This document shows, one piece after another, positions 35,534 through 44,106 of a stretch of 64,000 nt of DNA. Within the stretch, counting starts at the first letter, position 1. The number at the start of each line of letters is the position of its first letter. The notes beneath the pieces are model-generated. The model had not been told where the DNA came from, did not search any database, and saw only the letters and a program-made list of their open reading frames with translations. Source of the stretch: Aureimonas altamirensis (GTDB taxonomy: Bacteria; Pseudomonadota; Alphaproteobacteria; Rhizobiales; Rhizobiaceae). Where the stretch lies: NCBI RefSeq assembly GCF_001463885.1, contig NZ_BBWQ01000018.1, positions 186,001 to 250,000 of the forward strand. Direction: 5' to 3'. The translations under genes and the position numbers were made by a program.

Positions 35534-35705
35534 GACACGGCAGGTCTCCTGGCTTACGGGTCGTCGCCCGGCACCCGGCCTTCCCGGAGCGAGGCTCCAG
35601 TGGCGCGTTTGGGTGCGGACTACCCGCCTACAGTTGCGGGGGCAGCTTCGGATTGACCACCTGCGTGGAGAACCGAATTCCCTCTTAGCTTCCATATCTT
35701 GTGTC
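35534..35705 (-). promoter_or_regulatory. Cobalamin (B12) riboswitch upstream of nrdAB
   Basis: On the reverse strand, in order: GAGGGAATTCGGTTC (about 35671-35685), CCGAAGCTGCC...GCAACTGTA (35629-35651), GCCACTGG (35597-35604), CGGGAAGG (35579-35586) and the B12 box AAGCCAGGAGACCTGCC (35539-35555). Spacing and order are those of the adenosylcobalamin aptamer. GACAC (35701-35705) can pair with GTGTC (35534-35538) to close P1. Between aptamer and nrdA ATG there are about 120 nt with a hairpin (35466-35485, arms CCGGCG/CGCCGG) but no T-run, so translational control or Rho is more likely than an intrinsic terminator. B12 is expected to switch nrdAB off. Confidence 0.93.
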
Positions 35706-35727
35706 TGTGGAAGACCGTGACCACAAC

Positions 35728-35756
35728 AGATTGTTTTATGCGGCAGTCATTGTCAA
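35728..35756 (-). promoter_or_regulatory. Candidate promoter of the nrdAB leader
   Basis: Reverse-strand TTGACA (35751-35756), 17-bp spacer, CAATCT (35728-35733). Transcription would begin about 15 nt before the riboswitch P1 stem, a natural position. The -10 is weak. The rest of the 453-nt gap 35414-35866 holds the riboswitch, its leader and, toward the sensor kinase gene, a GGTGG-GTTTT-CCACC repeat of unknown role. Confidence 0.45.
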
Positions 35757-35866
35757 TCCACCTCGGTGGGTTTTCCACCGTGCCGACGCCGCCGGGCAAA
35801 TTCCTGATTGTGGTTCACCCCGTGCTGCGGCATTGAGTGCATCGTTGCAACAATGACTTGGTTCCG

Positions 35867-37360
35867 ATGGCGATCACCCAGAAGCAGTTCTATGCCCGCA
35901 CATTCGCCTTCCTGGCTGCCGCGCTGCTTCTGCTACTGACGATCGTCGGCGGTTCGCTCTACCTGACGCGGCTGACCCAGCAGAATTTCGACAAGGTGGT
36001 CATGACGCGCTCGGTGCGCAGCGCGGCGGCCGACCTTCTGTCCCGCATCATCGATGCCGAAACGGGGCAGCGCGGCTATCTCCTGACGCGGGACCAGCGC
36101 TACCTGGAGCCCTATCGCGAGCAGGTCGGGGCCATCGCGCCGAGGCTCGAGCAGTTGCAGGTGGCAATGGACCAGATGATGGGCGGTCGCGTGGACCTGT
36201 CGGAGCTGAGCCAGCGTGTCACGGCCAAGACGGCGGAACTCGATTCGACGGTTTCGCTTGCGCTCGACGGCCAGTACGACGCGGCCGTCGCGGAGGTGGC
36301 CGGCGGCGCGGGCCTTGCGCTCATGGACGAGATTCGCAGCCAGCTCGGCACGATTCTCGATCAGACGGAAGCGCAGTTGCGGGCCGGCATCGAGCGGCAG
36401 GAAAGCATCGGGTCCACCTTGCGCCACGTGACGGTGGTCGGCGCACTCGCCATCGTCCTGATGGCGGCCGCCGCCGCCTGGACCATCCTGCGCTATACGC
36501 GGGAAGTCGCCGAAGCCCGCGCCGAAATCGAGTCCGCCAATGCAGCTCTGGAAGCCCGGGTCGAGGAGCGCACGACCGACCTTATCAAGGCGAACGAGGA
36601 GATCCAGCGCTTCGCCTACATCGTGACGCACGATCTGCGCGCACCGCTTGTGAACATCATGGGTTTCACGAGCGAGCTCGAGGCGACGTTTGCGCCGGTG
36701 CGCGACTACATGGCCAGCCTGCCACCCGGCGAGGATACGCTGCGCCGCCAGGCCGAAGAGGCGATCGAACAGGAAGTACCGGAGGCCATATCCTTCATCC
36801 GCTCGTCGACCCGCAAGATGGACGGCCTCATCAACGCCATCCTGAAGATATCGCGGGAAGGGCGGCGCAGCCTGAAGCCCGAAAGGGTGGATCTGCGTGC
36901 CCTGGTGGAAACGGCGACCAATGCCGTGCACCATCAAAGTGCCGAGAATGACGGCGAGATCGAAACCGACGTCAAGGCGAAGTCCATCGTCACCGACCGT
37001 CTTTCGCTTGATCAGATCCTTGGAAACCTGCTTGATAACGCAATCAAGTATCGCGAGCCGTCGCGCCCTCTGCGGATATCCGTCCGTACACGGAACGATT
37101 CCTACGGCCGCGTCGTGATCGAGGTCGAGGACAACGGAAGGGGCATTTCGCCGGCTGACAATGAACGGGTGTTCGAGCTCTTCCGACGGTCGGGAAAACA
37201 GGATACTGCGGGTGAGGGGATCGGGCTGGCGCATGTGCGGACGCTGGCGCGCAACCTGGGCGGGGACATCGGCCTCAAATCTGAACTCGGCACGGGCTCG
37301 ACCTTCACGCTCGTCCTGCCGGCCAATCTTTCAAACGTGAAGCGGAGCATGGAATCGTGA
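35867..37360 (+). CDS. CHASE3-domain sensor histidine kinase
   Basis: 497-residue membrane sensor kinase. Helix 1 spans about 10-38, the CHASE3-type periplasmic domain about 40-200 (contains DAETGQRGYLLTRDQRYLEP, the family signature), helix 2 about 190-215, a short coiled coil (EIESANAALEARVEERT), HisKA with phospho-His in YIVTHDLRAPLVNIMG, and HATPase with EDNGRGISPADNERVFELF and GIGLAHVRTLA. ATG 35867 is preferred; GTG 35837 is an alternative, neither with a good ribosome-binding site. It overlaps the response regulator gene by 4 nt. The stimulus is unknown. Confidence 0.88.
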   Translation: MAITQKQFYARTFAFLAAALLLLLTIVGGSLYLTRLTQQNFDKVVMTRSVRSAAADLLSRIIDAETGQRGYLLTRDQRYLEPYREQVGAIAPRLEQLQVAMDQMMGGRVDLSELSQRVTAKTAELDSTVSLALDGQYDAAVAEVAGGAGLALMDEIRSQLGTILDQTEAQLRAGIERQESIGSTLRHVTVVGALAIVLMAAAAAWTILRYTREVAEARAEIESANAALEARVEERTTDLIKANEEIQRFAYIVTHDLRAPLVNIMGFTSELEATFAPVRDYMASLPPGEDTLRRQAEEAIEQEVPEAISFIRSSTRKMDGLINAILKISREGRRSLKPERVDLRALVETATNAVHHQSAENDGEIETDVKAKSIVTDRLSLDQILGNLLDNAIKYREPSRPLRISVRTRNDSYGRVVIEVEDNGRGISPADNERVFELFRRSGKQDTAGEGIGLAHVRTLARNLGGDIGLKSELGTGSTFTLVLPANLSNVKRSMES

Positions 37361-37803
37361 GCAGGACCGCAAAGCCTGTCCAGATCGTCATGATCGAGGA
37401 CGACGAGGGCCACGCCCGGCTGATCGAGAAGAACATCCGGCGTGCCGGCGTCAACAACGAGATCCTGCCGTTCGGCAATGGCACGGATGCGCTGTCGTTT
37501 CTGTTCGGCGCAGACGGCTCGGGCGAGGACAGCGCCGGACGGCACCTTTTGATCCTTCTGGACCTGAACCTGCCGGACATGGGCGGGGTGGACATCCTCG
37601 AGAAGGTGAAGGCCAACCCGCATACCAAGCTTTCGCCCGTCATCGTGCTGACGACGACCGACGACAGCCGGGAGATCCAGCGCTGCTACGATCTCGGCGC
37701 CAATGTCTACATTACCAAGCCGGTGGATTACGAAGGCTTCGCCAACGCCATCCGGCAGCTCGGCCTGTTCTTCTCGGTGATGCAGGTGCCGGAAACGGAA
37801 TGA
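37357..37803 (+). CDS. Single-domain response regulator (Rcp1-like)
   Basis: 148-residue stand-alone receiver. IEDDEGHARLIEKNIRRAG supplies the acidic pocket, LLDLNLPDMGG the phospho-acceptor Asp, TTDD the switch Thr and YITKPVDYEGF the Lys. No output domain follows, so it signals through protein contacts, probably between the CHASE3 kinase before it and the receiver-kinase after it. GTG start in a GTGA overlap with the kinase stop; the next gene begins inside its own stop. Confidence 0.9.
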   Translation: MSRTAKPVQIVMIEDDEGHARLIEKNIRRAGVNNEILPFGNGTDALSFLFGADGSGEDSAGRHLLILLDLNLPDMGGVDILEKVKANPHTKLSPVIVLTTTDDSREIQRCYDLGANVYITKPVDYEGFANAIRQLGLFFSVMQVPETE

Positions 37804-38882
37804 CGATGGCTGCGGGCGGGAGCCAGCCGGGCGAGGCCGGTGTCACAGTTCTGTACATCGACGACGATGTCGTGGCCGGCCGTCTTGCCCAGCGGATGCT
37901 GAGCCGCCATGGCATATCCGTGGTGCATGCTGCCGACGCCGCCACCGGCCTGCAACTGCTGAACGATCGCGACTTTTCCGCCGTCATCCTGGATCACGAC
38001 CTCGGCTCGGGGTCCGGGCTGGATATTCTGAGCGACATGAGCGCCATGGAGAACGCGCCTCCGGCGGTTTACGTGACGGCATCGACGGAGCTGTCCATCG
38101 CCGTCGACGCGCTGAAGGCGGGCGCGGTGGATTACGTCGTCAAGACGGTCGGGTCGGAGTTCGAGCTGCTCTTGGCCAACGCCATTCGAGCCTCGGTGGA
38201 AAAGGCGACGTTGAGGCGCGCCAAGGAGAGGGCCGAGCAGGAAGTGCGCGAGGCCCGCGACCGCGCCGTGGCCATGCTGGCCGAGGTGAACCACCGGGTC
38301 GCCAACAGCCTTGCGCTTGTCGGATCTCTCGTTCGCATGCAGACCAACGGCACCGAGGACCCGGCCATACGCGAGGCACTGACCGAGGTGCAGGCGCGCA
38401 TCACCGCGATCGCCAATCTGCACCGCAGCCTCTACACGTCCGAAGATGTCCGCAGCGTGGATTTGAAGACCTATCTCGGCCGGCTGGTGGGCGAGCTTAC
38501 CCTGTCCACGGCCGACGAGCAGCACAAGATGCCGATCCGCTTCGAGGCCGATCCGGTGACCGTCTCACCGGACAAGGCCGTGTCGATCGGCGTCATCGCG
38601 ACTGAACTGATGACGAACGCGATCAAATACGCTTATCCTGACAAGAAGGGCGATATCCGCGTAAGACTGACGAAGACGGCCGAGGGGATGGCCGAACTGT
38701 CGGTCGAGGATGACGGGATCGGCTGGCGTGGCGAAGGGCAGATCCAGGGCACGGGCCTCGGCGCACGGATCATCGTGGCGCTGACGCGCAGCCTGGATAG
38801 CAAGCTCGTCTACGCCGAAACCGGCGTCGGCACGCGCGCGGTCGTCGCCTTCGATACGATGCCGGGCCAACCGAAAGGCTGA
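37800..38882 (+). CDS. Hybrid receiver-histidine kinase (HisKA_2/HWE type)
   Basis: 360-residue soluble protein with an N-terminal receiver (about 15-130, Asp in VILDHDLGSGSG) joined by a charged helix to a HisKA_2 dimerisation domain (phospho-His in LAEVNHRVANSLALVGSLVR, about residue 165) and an HATPase domain (ATELMTNAIKYAYPDKKG, EDDGIGW, GLGARI). This kinase type is common in alphaproteobacterial stress signalling. Having the receiver in front suggests its activity is gated by phosphorylation from the upstream pair. ATGA overlap with the response regulator gene makes a three-gene relay. Confidence 0.88.
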   Translation: MTMAAGGSQPGEAGVTVLYIDDDVVAGRLAQRMLSRHGISVVHAADAATGLQLLNDRDFSAVILDHDLGSGSGLDILSDMSAMENAPPAVYVTASTELSIAVDALKAGAVDYVVKTVGSEFELLLANAIRASVEKATLRRAKERAEQEVREARDRAVAMLAEVNHRVANSLALVGSLVRMQTNGTEDPAIREALTEVQARITAIANLHRSLYTSEDVRSVDLKTYLGRLVGELTLSTADEQHKMPIRFEADPVTVSPDKAVSIGVIATELMTNAIKYAYPDKKGDIRVRLTKTAEGMAELSVEDDGIGWRGEGQIQGTGLGARIIVALTRSLDSKLVYAETGVGTRAVVAFDTMPGQPKG

Positions 38883-38912
38883 CGCCCGCCGCAAGACGAG
38901 GGGACGATACGC

Positions 38913-40166
38913 GTGCAGACCATCCGCCACAGTGCGACGCGCCTTTCGGCGCTGTTTTCCTTGATGGTACTGGCGGGCTGCGCCGGCGGTCCCGAAGGGG
39001 TCCTGGCGCCGATTTCCGCCAACCCCGCCGATTACGGGGCGACCAAGGTGGACATGCTGGTGGCCACCACACGCGAGGCGGTGGAAGATCCGGCTTTCCT
39101 GTTTTCCGGCGAGCGCGGACCCGATCTGAGCCTCACCGACATGGAAATCTCCATCCCGCCGGATAACCGCAGACGCATCGGGGAGGTGCAATGGCCCCGC
39201 CGCCTGCCCGCCAATCCGGCGACGGACTTCGCGATCGTCAAGGCGGACCGGCTTTCGATCGAACAAAGCCGGGGCTGGATGCATGAAAATCTGGGGCCCA
39301 GCCGGCACGTCATGGTTTTCGTGCACGGATTCAACAACCGCTTCGAGGACTCGGTCTACCGCTACGCCCAGATCGTCCACGATTCCCGGTCGCAGGTAAC
39401 GCCCGTCCTGTTCACATGGCCGTCCCGCGCCAGCGTCTTCGGCTACAATTACGACAAGGAGAGCACCAACTTTTCCCGCGACTCGCTGGAGCAGTTGATG
39501 AAGGCCCTATCGAACGACAGGTATGTCGGCGAAATCACCATCATGGCGCATTCCATGGGAACGTGGCTTGCCGTCGAGGCGCTTCGCCAGATGGCCATCC
39601 GCGATGGGCGGATTGCGCCGAAGATCAAGAACGTCATTCTCGCTTCGCCGGACATCGATATCGACGTCTTCCGCAAACAATGGATACAGTTCGGTGCGTA
39701 CCGCCCGAAGTTCACGGTCTTCGTCTCGACGGACGACAAGGCGCTCGCCGTCAGCCGGATCATCTCGGGCAATCGCGGACGGCTGGGCGCAGTAAACCCG
39801 GCGGAGGAACCCTACCGAACGGAGTTCGAGCTGGCCGGCATCGACGTCTACGACCTGACCGGGCAAGGATCGGCGGACTTCCTCAACCATTCGCGCTTCG
39901 CCCAGAGCCCGCAGGTGGTGCAACTGATCGGCCAGCGGCTCGTCAACGGTCAGACCGTGACGGATTCCCGCGTCGGTGTCGGTGAGGCAATCGGAGCGGT
40001 GGCGGTCGGCGCCACGCAGGCCGTGGGACAGACCGCCTCGGCTGCGATCAGCGTTCCGATCGCCGTGGTGGATCCGACGACGCGCCGCAACCTCGGCGAT
40101 CAGTTCGACGCCGCGGCGCAGGCGACGGGCGGCACACTGGAGGCCGCGCGCCCGGACCTGCGCTGA
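38913..40166 (+). CDS. DUF900-type alpha/beta hydrolase lipoprotein
   Basis: 417-residue predicted lipoprotein: N-terminal hydrophobic stretch with lipobox LAGC (Cys23). The hydrolase core has HVMVFVHGFNNRFEDSVYR (oxyanion region) and the nucleophile Ser in IMAHSMGTWLAVEAL, with Asp/His expected in SPDIDIDV and LNHSRF. This is the DUF900 esterase/lipase-like family. Residues after about 335 are low-complexity Ala/Val/Gly-rich. GTG start preceded by GAGGGG. It follows the kinase relay by 30 nt and could be its effector or just a neighbour. Substrate unknown. Confidence 0.82.
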   Translation: MQTIRHSATRLSALFSLMVLAGCAGGPEGVLAPISANPADYGATKVDMLVATTREAVEDPAFLFSGERGPDLSLTDMEISIPPDNRRRIGEVQWPRRLPANPATDFAIVKADRLSIEQSRGWMHENLGPSRHVMVFVHGFNNRFEDSVYRYAQIVHDSRSQVTPVLFTWPSRASVFGYNYDKESTNFSRDSLEQLMKALSNDRYVGEITIMAHSMGTWLAVEALRQMAIRDGRIAPKIKNVILASPDIDIDVFRKQWIQFGAYRPKFTVFVSTDDKALAVSRIISGNRGRLGAVNPAEEPYRTEFELAGIDVYDLTGQGSADFLNHSRFAQSPQVVQLIGQRLVNGQTVTDSRVGVGEAIGAVAVGATQAVGQTASAAISVPIAVVDPTTRRNLGDQFDAAAQATGGTLEAARPDLR

Positions 40167-40173
40167 CGCCGCA

Positions 40174-40713
40174 TCACCATGGGCGCATCCGCCATAGAAC
40201 GCCGTCGCGCCGCACGATGCCGTGGTAGAGCGCGGCGGCCACATGGACGAGGATGAACGCCACCAGTACGATCCAGGCCGAGACGTGAACGGACTCCGCC
40301 ACGCCTGAAATGGCGTCCGAGCGGGGTACGAGGGAAGGGACGCCCAAGGCGTCCAGCACCTCGACCGGGTAGCCGCCTGCCTTGACGTAAGTGTAGCCGC
40401 TGAGACCCATGACGACGAGCAGGGTATAGAGTGCGCCGTGGCTGGCGCGGGCCGCGGCCACCTGCCATGCCGGCATGGAGGCGGGCAGTGGCGGCGCGGG
40501 GCGGGCAACCCGATAGGCCAGCCGGGCTGCCACCAGCAGCAGGATCAGTACCCCGGTGTTCTTGTGAAAGAGGTACAGCATGTCGCGAAGGCTTCGCGAC
40601 ACGTCGTCGCCGGCCATGGTAAGCCCTGCGGGTATCATGGCGAAGACAAGCAGGGCCACCAGCCAGTGCAGCAGGCGCGCCGGGCCCCGATAGGACGATC
40701 CGCCGTCATCCAT
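40174..40713 (-). CDS. Cytochrome b561 (YceJ/CybB-like)
   Basis: 179-residue four-helix diheme membrane protein. Candidate heme ligands: His in RLLHWLVALL, LFHKNTGVLIL, ASHGALYTLL and the C-terminal LVHVAAALYHGIVRRDG. It shuttles electrons between the quinone pool and periplasmic partners such as superoxide or YceI-type proteins. ATG 40713 has GGGAGG 8 nt upstream; an in-frame ATG 20 codons earlier is rejected. Convergent with the lipoprotein gene, 7 bp apart. Confidence 0.88.
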   Translation of the reverse strand: MDDGGSSYRGPARLLHWLVALLVFAMIPAGLTMAGDDVSRSLRDMLYLFHKNTGVLILLLVAARLAYRVARPAPPLPASMPAWQVAAARASHGALYTLLVVMGLSGYTYVKAGGYPVEVLDALGVPSLVPRSDAISGVAESVHVSAWIVLVAFILVHVAAALYHGIVRRDGVLWRMRPW

Positions 40714-40829
40714 CGCCCTTGCCTCCCTGCAAGTCCCATCGACGTCACTGGCTGCGGCAGATGGTCCGCGCATTCGCCGATGGCGTCAAGTGCTTGACAA
40801 GGCACGGCTTCCACGATGAGCCTTGTGCA

Positions 40830-41585
40830 ATGGACGATGCCACGCAAAACGGCGGTACGAAAATCGCATACCGCCATGCGGTGGCGCGGGCCGTGCTTGT
40901 CCGCTTCCTGCAGGCCAGCCTTCCGCTGCTGGCCCTTGCGCTGTTTCTGGCGGACCTGCTGACGCCGAGCCGACCGGGCATGGTAACGCTGATCGTCATC
41001 GTGCTTCACGGCGCCGCCACGGGAATTGCAGGATACGGCCTCTGGTCCGCCTATCCCCACGACCGGCTGGGCCGCGCCAATCTGGTGACGCAATTGCGGG
41101 CGGCGATGGCCGTTTCGCTTTCTGCCGGTCTTCTCCATCCGTTTGCGGATCATGCAGCATGGATGGCCGTGACGATTGCGACCGTCAGCCTGCTTCTGGA
41201 CGGTGTCGACGGATGGCTGGCGCGCCGCGACGGCCTGGTTTCCAGCTTTGGCGCGCGCTACGACATGGAGGTCGACAGCTTTCTAGCCCTGATGCTCGCC
41301 CTGGTGGCCTGGTGCTCTGCCGGCTGGGGTGCGGAGGTGCTGCTGCTGGGGCTGCCACGCTATGGCTTCATGCTGGCCGCGGCCCTCTTGCCCTTTCTGC
41401 GGGGCCCATTGCCCCACAGCGTTCGGCGCAAGGCCTGCTGCGTCCTGCAGATCGCTGCGCTGATCGTCCTGATCGTGCCCTTGCCCATAGGCGAGGTCGC
41501 CGGCGGGTTGGCGCTGCTGGCCGGTGGATGCCTTTACGCATCGTTTGCCGTCGATATCGTCCATCTTTGGCGTCGTCGCGCTTGA
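40830..41585 (+). CDS. CDP-alcohol phosphatidyltransferase family protein
   Basis: 251-residue membrane protein with about six to seven helices and a complete signature DGVDGWLARRDGLVSSFGAR followed by YDMEVD, giving all four Asp residues. It would condense CDP-diacylglycerol (or another CDP-alcohol) with a hydroxyl acceptor. The ATG at 40830 is an internal choice; the upstream region lacks a clear ribosome-binding site. It shares one base with the following sulfatase-like gene and forms a cassette with that and a glycosyltransferase, suggesting a decorated phospholipid or glycan (inference). Confidence 0.82.
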   Translation: MDDATQNGGTKIAYRHAVARAVLVRFLQASLPLLALALFLADLLTPSRPGMVTLIVIVLHGAATGIAGYGLWSAYPHDRLGRANLVTQLRAAMAVSLSAGLLHPFADHAAWMAVTIATVSLLLDGVDGWLARRDGLVSSFGARYDMEVDSFLALMLALVAWCSAGWGAEVLLLGLPRYGFMLAAALLPFLRGPLPHSVRRKACCVLQIAALIVLIVPLPIGEVAGGLALLAGGCLYASFAVDIVHLWRRRA

Positions 41586-43048
41586 TGGCTCTCTGCGCGG
41601 TCTGGTTCATTCTCGCGCTCTGCCTTGTTCTCGTGCCGTCACGCACCGGGCGCCGCGCGGCCGCGCCCGTCATCGCCTTGGTGCTTCTGGTTCTGCTCGG
41701 TTTCCACCTTGCGGACCTTGCGGTCGGGGCGGCCTATGGGCGCGCCTTCAACCCGTTCGTCGACGGGCATCTGGCAGAGGCCGGTGCGCGCCTTCTTGCC
41801 GGAATGCTCGGGCTTCCGCTCATTCTGGTGGTCATACTGGCCGGCATCGTGGCTCCGGTCTCGGTATTCCTGCTTCTGTGGGCCGTTCTGTCGGCGGCGA
41901 CGCGGTATGCGGCACCCACCCGCCGCGTACGCGCAGCGGCGGCGCTGGCGGGCCTTACCGCCGCCCTTGCCCTGTTCTTGATGCCCGGGGGCGCGGCCGC
42001 GATCGGAACAAGGCTGGCCGAGCTATCGGCTTTCCGCGCCGAGATGACGGCTTTCGATGCTGCTGCGCAGGACACAAAGCAGTTCGACACGGCTGCGCTG
42101 GGCGGATTGAAGCGGCGCGACGTCATTCTGGTGTTCGTGGAAAGTTATGGGCGCGCCAGCTACGACAACCCGCGCTACGCCGGTGCCCATGATGGTATCC
42201 GCGCCGTCGCCCAGGCTGCGGGAGAGGCGGCCGACATCGCGATGATGTCCGGTTGGCTGACCGCGCCCATATCCGGCGGCCAAAGCTGGCTTGCCCATGC
42301 GACACTGGCATTCGGACTGCGCATCGGCGACCAATGGCGCTACGAGCGGCTTCTTGCCGGTGACCGGCAATCCCTTTTCCAGGTCGCCGCACAGGCCGGG
42401 TATCATACGGCGGCCTACATGCCGGCCATCACCATGCCATGGCCCGAAAGCCGGCGCATCGGCTTCGACCGCCTGTTCGCAAGCGACGACCTTGGCTACG
42501 AGGGGCAGAGCTTCAACTGGGTGACCATGCCGGACCAGTTCACCCTTGAGGCGTTCGAGCGGATTTCATGCGGGCTGCCTGGGCCGCGCTTCAGCCAGAT
42601 CGTGCTGATCTCCTCGCATGCGCCGTTTACCCCGATAGCTCCCATCCTGCCGCGCGAGCAGATCGGCGATGGACGCATATTCGATCGATGGGCCAATTCC
42701 GGCGATCCGCCCGATGTCGTCTGGCGGGACCCGGAGCGTGTCCGCGACCAGTACCGCGACGCGCTCGGCTATTCCCTGTCCGTCGCGTTCGCGTTCGCGA
42801 CGCGCCAGGCGCAGCAGGGCAGGCTGGTGATCGTGGTGGGGGACCATGCGCCTGCCGGCTTTATTTCGCAGATCGATTCAATGGACGTGCCGATGCACGT
42901 CTTTGGCCCGGATCATCTGCTTGCGCGGATGAGCGCGTGGCGTTGGGCACCGGGCCTGAGGCCCGACGCAGCGCAAACGGCGTGGCCGATGGAGGCGTTT
43001 CGCGATCGGTTCATCGCGGCCTTCGGTATGCGGAAAGGGGCATCCTGA
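41585..43048 (+). CDS. Sulfatase-like / phosphoalcohol transferase membrane protein
   Basis: 487-residue protein: four to five N-terminal helices (residues 1 to about 140), then an extracytoplasmic alkaline-phosphatase-superfamily domain. Visible are RDVILVFVESYGRASYD (metal-binding Glu), SGGQSWLAHATLAFGL with the likely nucleophile Ser, ISSHAPFTPI and VVGDHAPAGF (metal-binding Asp/His). Architecture resembles LtaS/EptA-type transferases that move phosphoglycerol or phosphoethanolamine from a phospholipid. Coupled by 1-nt overlaps to the CDP-alcohol transferase before and glycosyltransferase after. Which group is moved is unknown. Confidence 0.82.
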   Translation: MALCAVWFILALCLVLVPSRTGRRAAAPVIALVLLVLLGFHLADLAVGAAYGRAFNPFVDGHLAEAGARLLAGMLGLPLILVVILAGIVAPVSVFLLLWAVLSAATRYAAPTRRVRAAAALAGLTAALALFLMPGGAAAIGTRLAELSAFRAEMTAFDAAAQDTKQFDTAALGGLKRRDVILVFVESYGRASYDNPRYAGAHDGIRAVAQAAGEAADIAMMSGWLTAPISGGQSWLAHATLAFGLRIGDQWRYERLLAGDRQSLFQVAAQAGYHTAAYMPAITMPWPESRRIGFDRLFASDDLGYEGQSFNWVTMPDQFTLEAFERISCGLPGPRFSQIVLISSHAPFTPIAPILPREQIGDGRIFDRWANSGDPPDVVWRDPERVRDQYRDALGYSLSVAFAFATRQAQQGRLVIVVGDHAPAGFISQIDSMDVPMHVFGPDHLLARMSAWRWAPGLRPDAAQTAWPMEAFRDRFIAAFGMRKGAS

Positions 43049-44103
43049 TGGCCTCGCACAAGCTTGCCTTCGCCATACCGGGCGGGTTGGAACAGCGCAC
43101 CGGCGGGACGATCTACGACCTGCGGGTCGTCGAGGCGCTGTCGAGGCAGGGCTGGGATGCGCGCACCATCTCACTGCCGGGCGCCTTCCCCAATCCGTCC
43201 GCAACACAGATGCGCGAGGCGATATCGCCGCTGAGTGCGGTGCCGGGCGATGAGGCGCTGATCGTCGATGGCCTCGCCTTCGGGGCTCTGGATACGGCCG
43301 AGCTTGCGCGGCTGCACCGGCCAATGATCGCCATGGTGCATCATCCCATCGGGCTGGAGGCGGGTTTGCCGCCGGACCTTGCCCGCATGCTGATTGCGCG
43401 GGAGCGCGCCAATCTGCAACACGCGCGGCATGTCATCGTGCCGAGCGCGCATACGGCAGATATGCTGCGTCGGCACTTCGACGTTCCCGCAGACAGGGTA
43501 ACCGTTGCGCGGCCCGGCTTCGATAATTCGGCTTCTGGCGGGCGAAGGGCGGCGCATCCCCCGCTGATCCTCTCGGTCGGCATTCTTGCCCGGCGCAAGG
43601 GGCACGACGTTCTACTGGCCGCGCTTGGCGCGCTGACCGACCTCGACTGGCAGGCCGTGCTTGCCGGACGTGCGCACGATCCGCAAACGGCAACCGAGCT
43701 TCAGGCGCTGCGTGACGCGTTCGGACTTGCGGGCCGGGTGCGCATCGCCGGCGAGGTTCCCGATGACGAACTGGCCCGCCTGTACGGCGCGGCGTCCATT
43801 TTTGCGCTGGCCACGCGCTATGAGGGCTACGGCATCGTCTTTGGAGAGGCGATGCGGTCCGGCCTGCCCATCGTGTCGTGCCATGTCGGCGCGGTACCCG
43901 AAACCGTGCCGAAGGGGGCCGGCCTTCTGGTGCCGCCGGACGATCCGCCTGCCTTTGCTGCGGCCTTGCGCCTGTTGCTCGAGAACGAGCCGCTGCGCCA
44001 CGACATGGCCGGTGCCGCGCATCGCCACGGCGCGGCCCTGACCGGCTGGGACGAAACCGCGCGCATCATTGCGGGTGTCGTCGCACGAATGGACAAATGC
44101 TGA
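43048..44103 (+). CDS. Family 4 glycosyltransferase
   Basis: 351-residue GT-B glycosyltransferase. The glycine-rich N-terminus IPGGLEQRTGGTIYDLRVVEAL, LSVGILARRKGHDVLLAALG (the nucleotide-sugar start of domain 2) and the EX7E motif in TRYEGYGIVFGEAMRSGLPIV place it in GT4. It is cytoplasmic and would add a sugar to a lipid or other acceptor. Third gene of the CDP-alcohol transferase/sulfatase cassette, 1-nt overlap. The sugar and acceptor are not identifiable. Confidence 0.88.
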   Translation: MASHKLAFAIPGGLEQRTGGTIYDLRVVEALSRQGWDARTISLPGAFPNPSATQMREAISPLSAVPGDEALIVDGLAFGALDTAELARLHRPMIAMVHHPIGLEAGLPPDLARMLIARERANLQHARHVIVPSAHTADMLRRHFDVPADRVTVARPGFDNSASGGRRAAHPPLILSVGILARRKGHDVLLAALGALTDLDWQAVLAGRAHDPQTATELQALRDAFGLAGRVRIAGEVPDDELARLYGAASIFALATRYEGYGIVFGEAMRSGLPIVSCHVGAVPETVPKGAGLLVPPDDPPAFAAALRLLLENEPLRHDMAGAAHRHGAALTGWDETARIIAGVVARMDKC

Positions 44104-44106
44104 GCC

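Noticed and set aside
35414-35695. Upstream in-frame extension of nrdA (94 extra codons)
   Set aside because: It runs through the conserved riboswitch structure; the ATG at 35413 has a ribosome-binding site and begins just before the ATP-cone.
35719-35734. ACAACAGATTGT as a possible NrdR box upstream of nrdA
   Set aside because: Only one degenerate copy; NrdR normally uses two boxes about three helix turns apart, and the match to the consensus is poor.
42568-43047. In-frame extension upstream of the GT4 glycosyltransferase
   Set aside because: It overlaps the sulfatase-like gene in another frame; the ATG at 43048, which shares a base with the sulfatase stop, starts the recognisable GT4 sequence.
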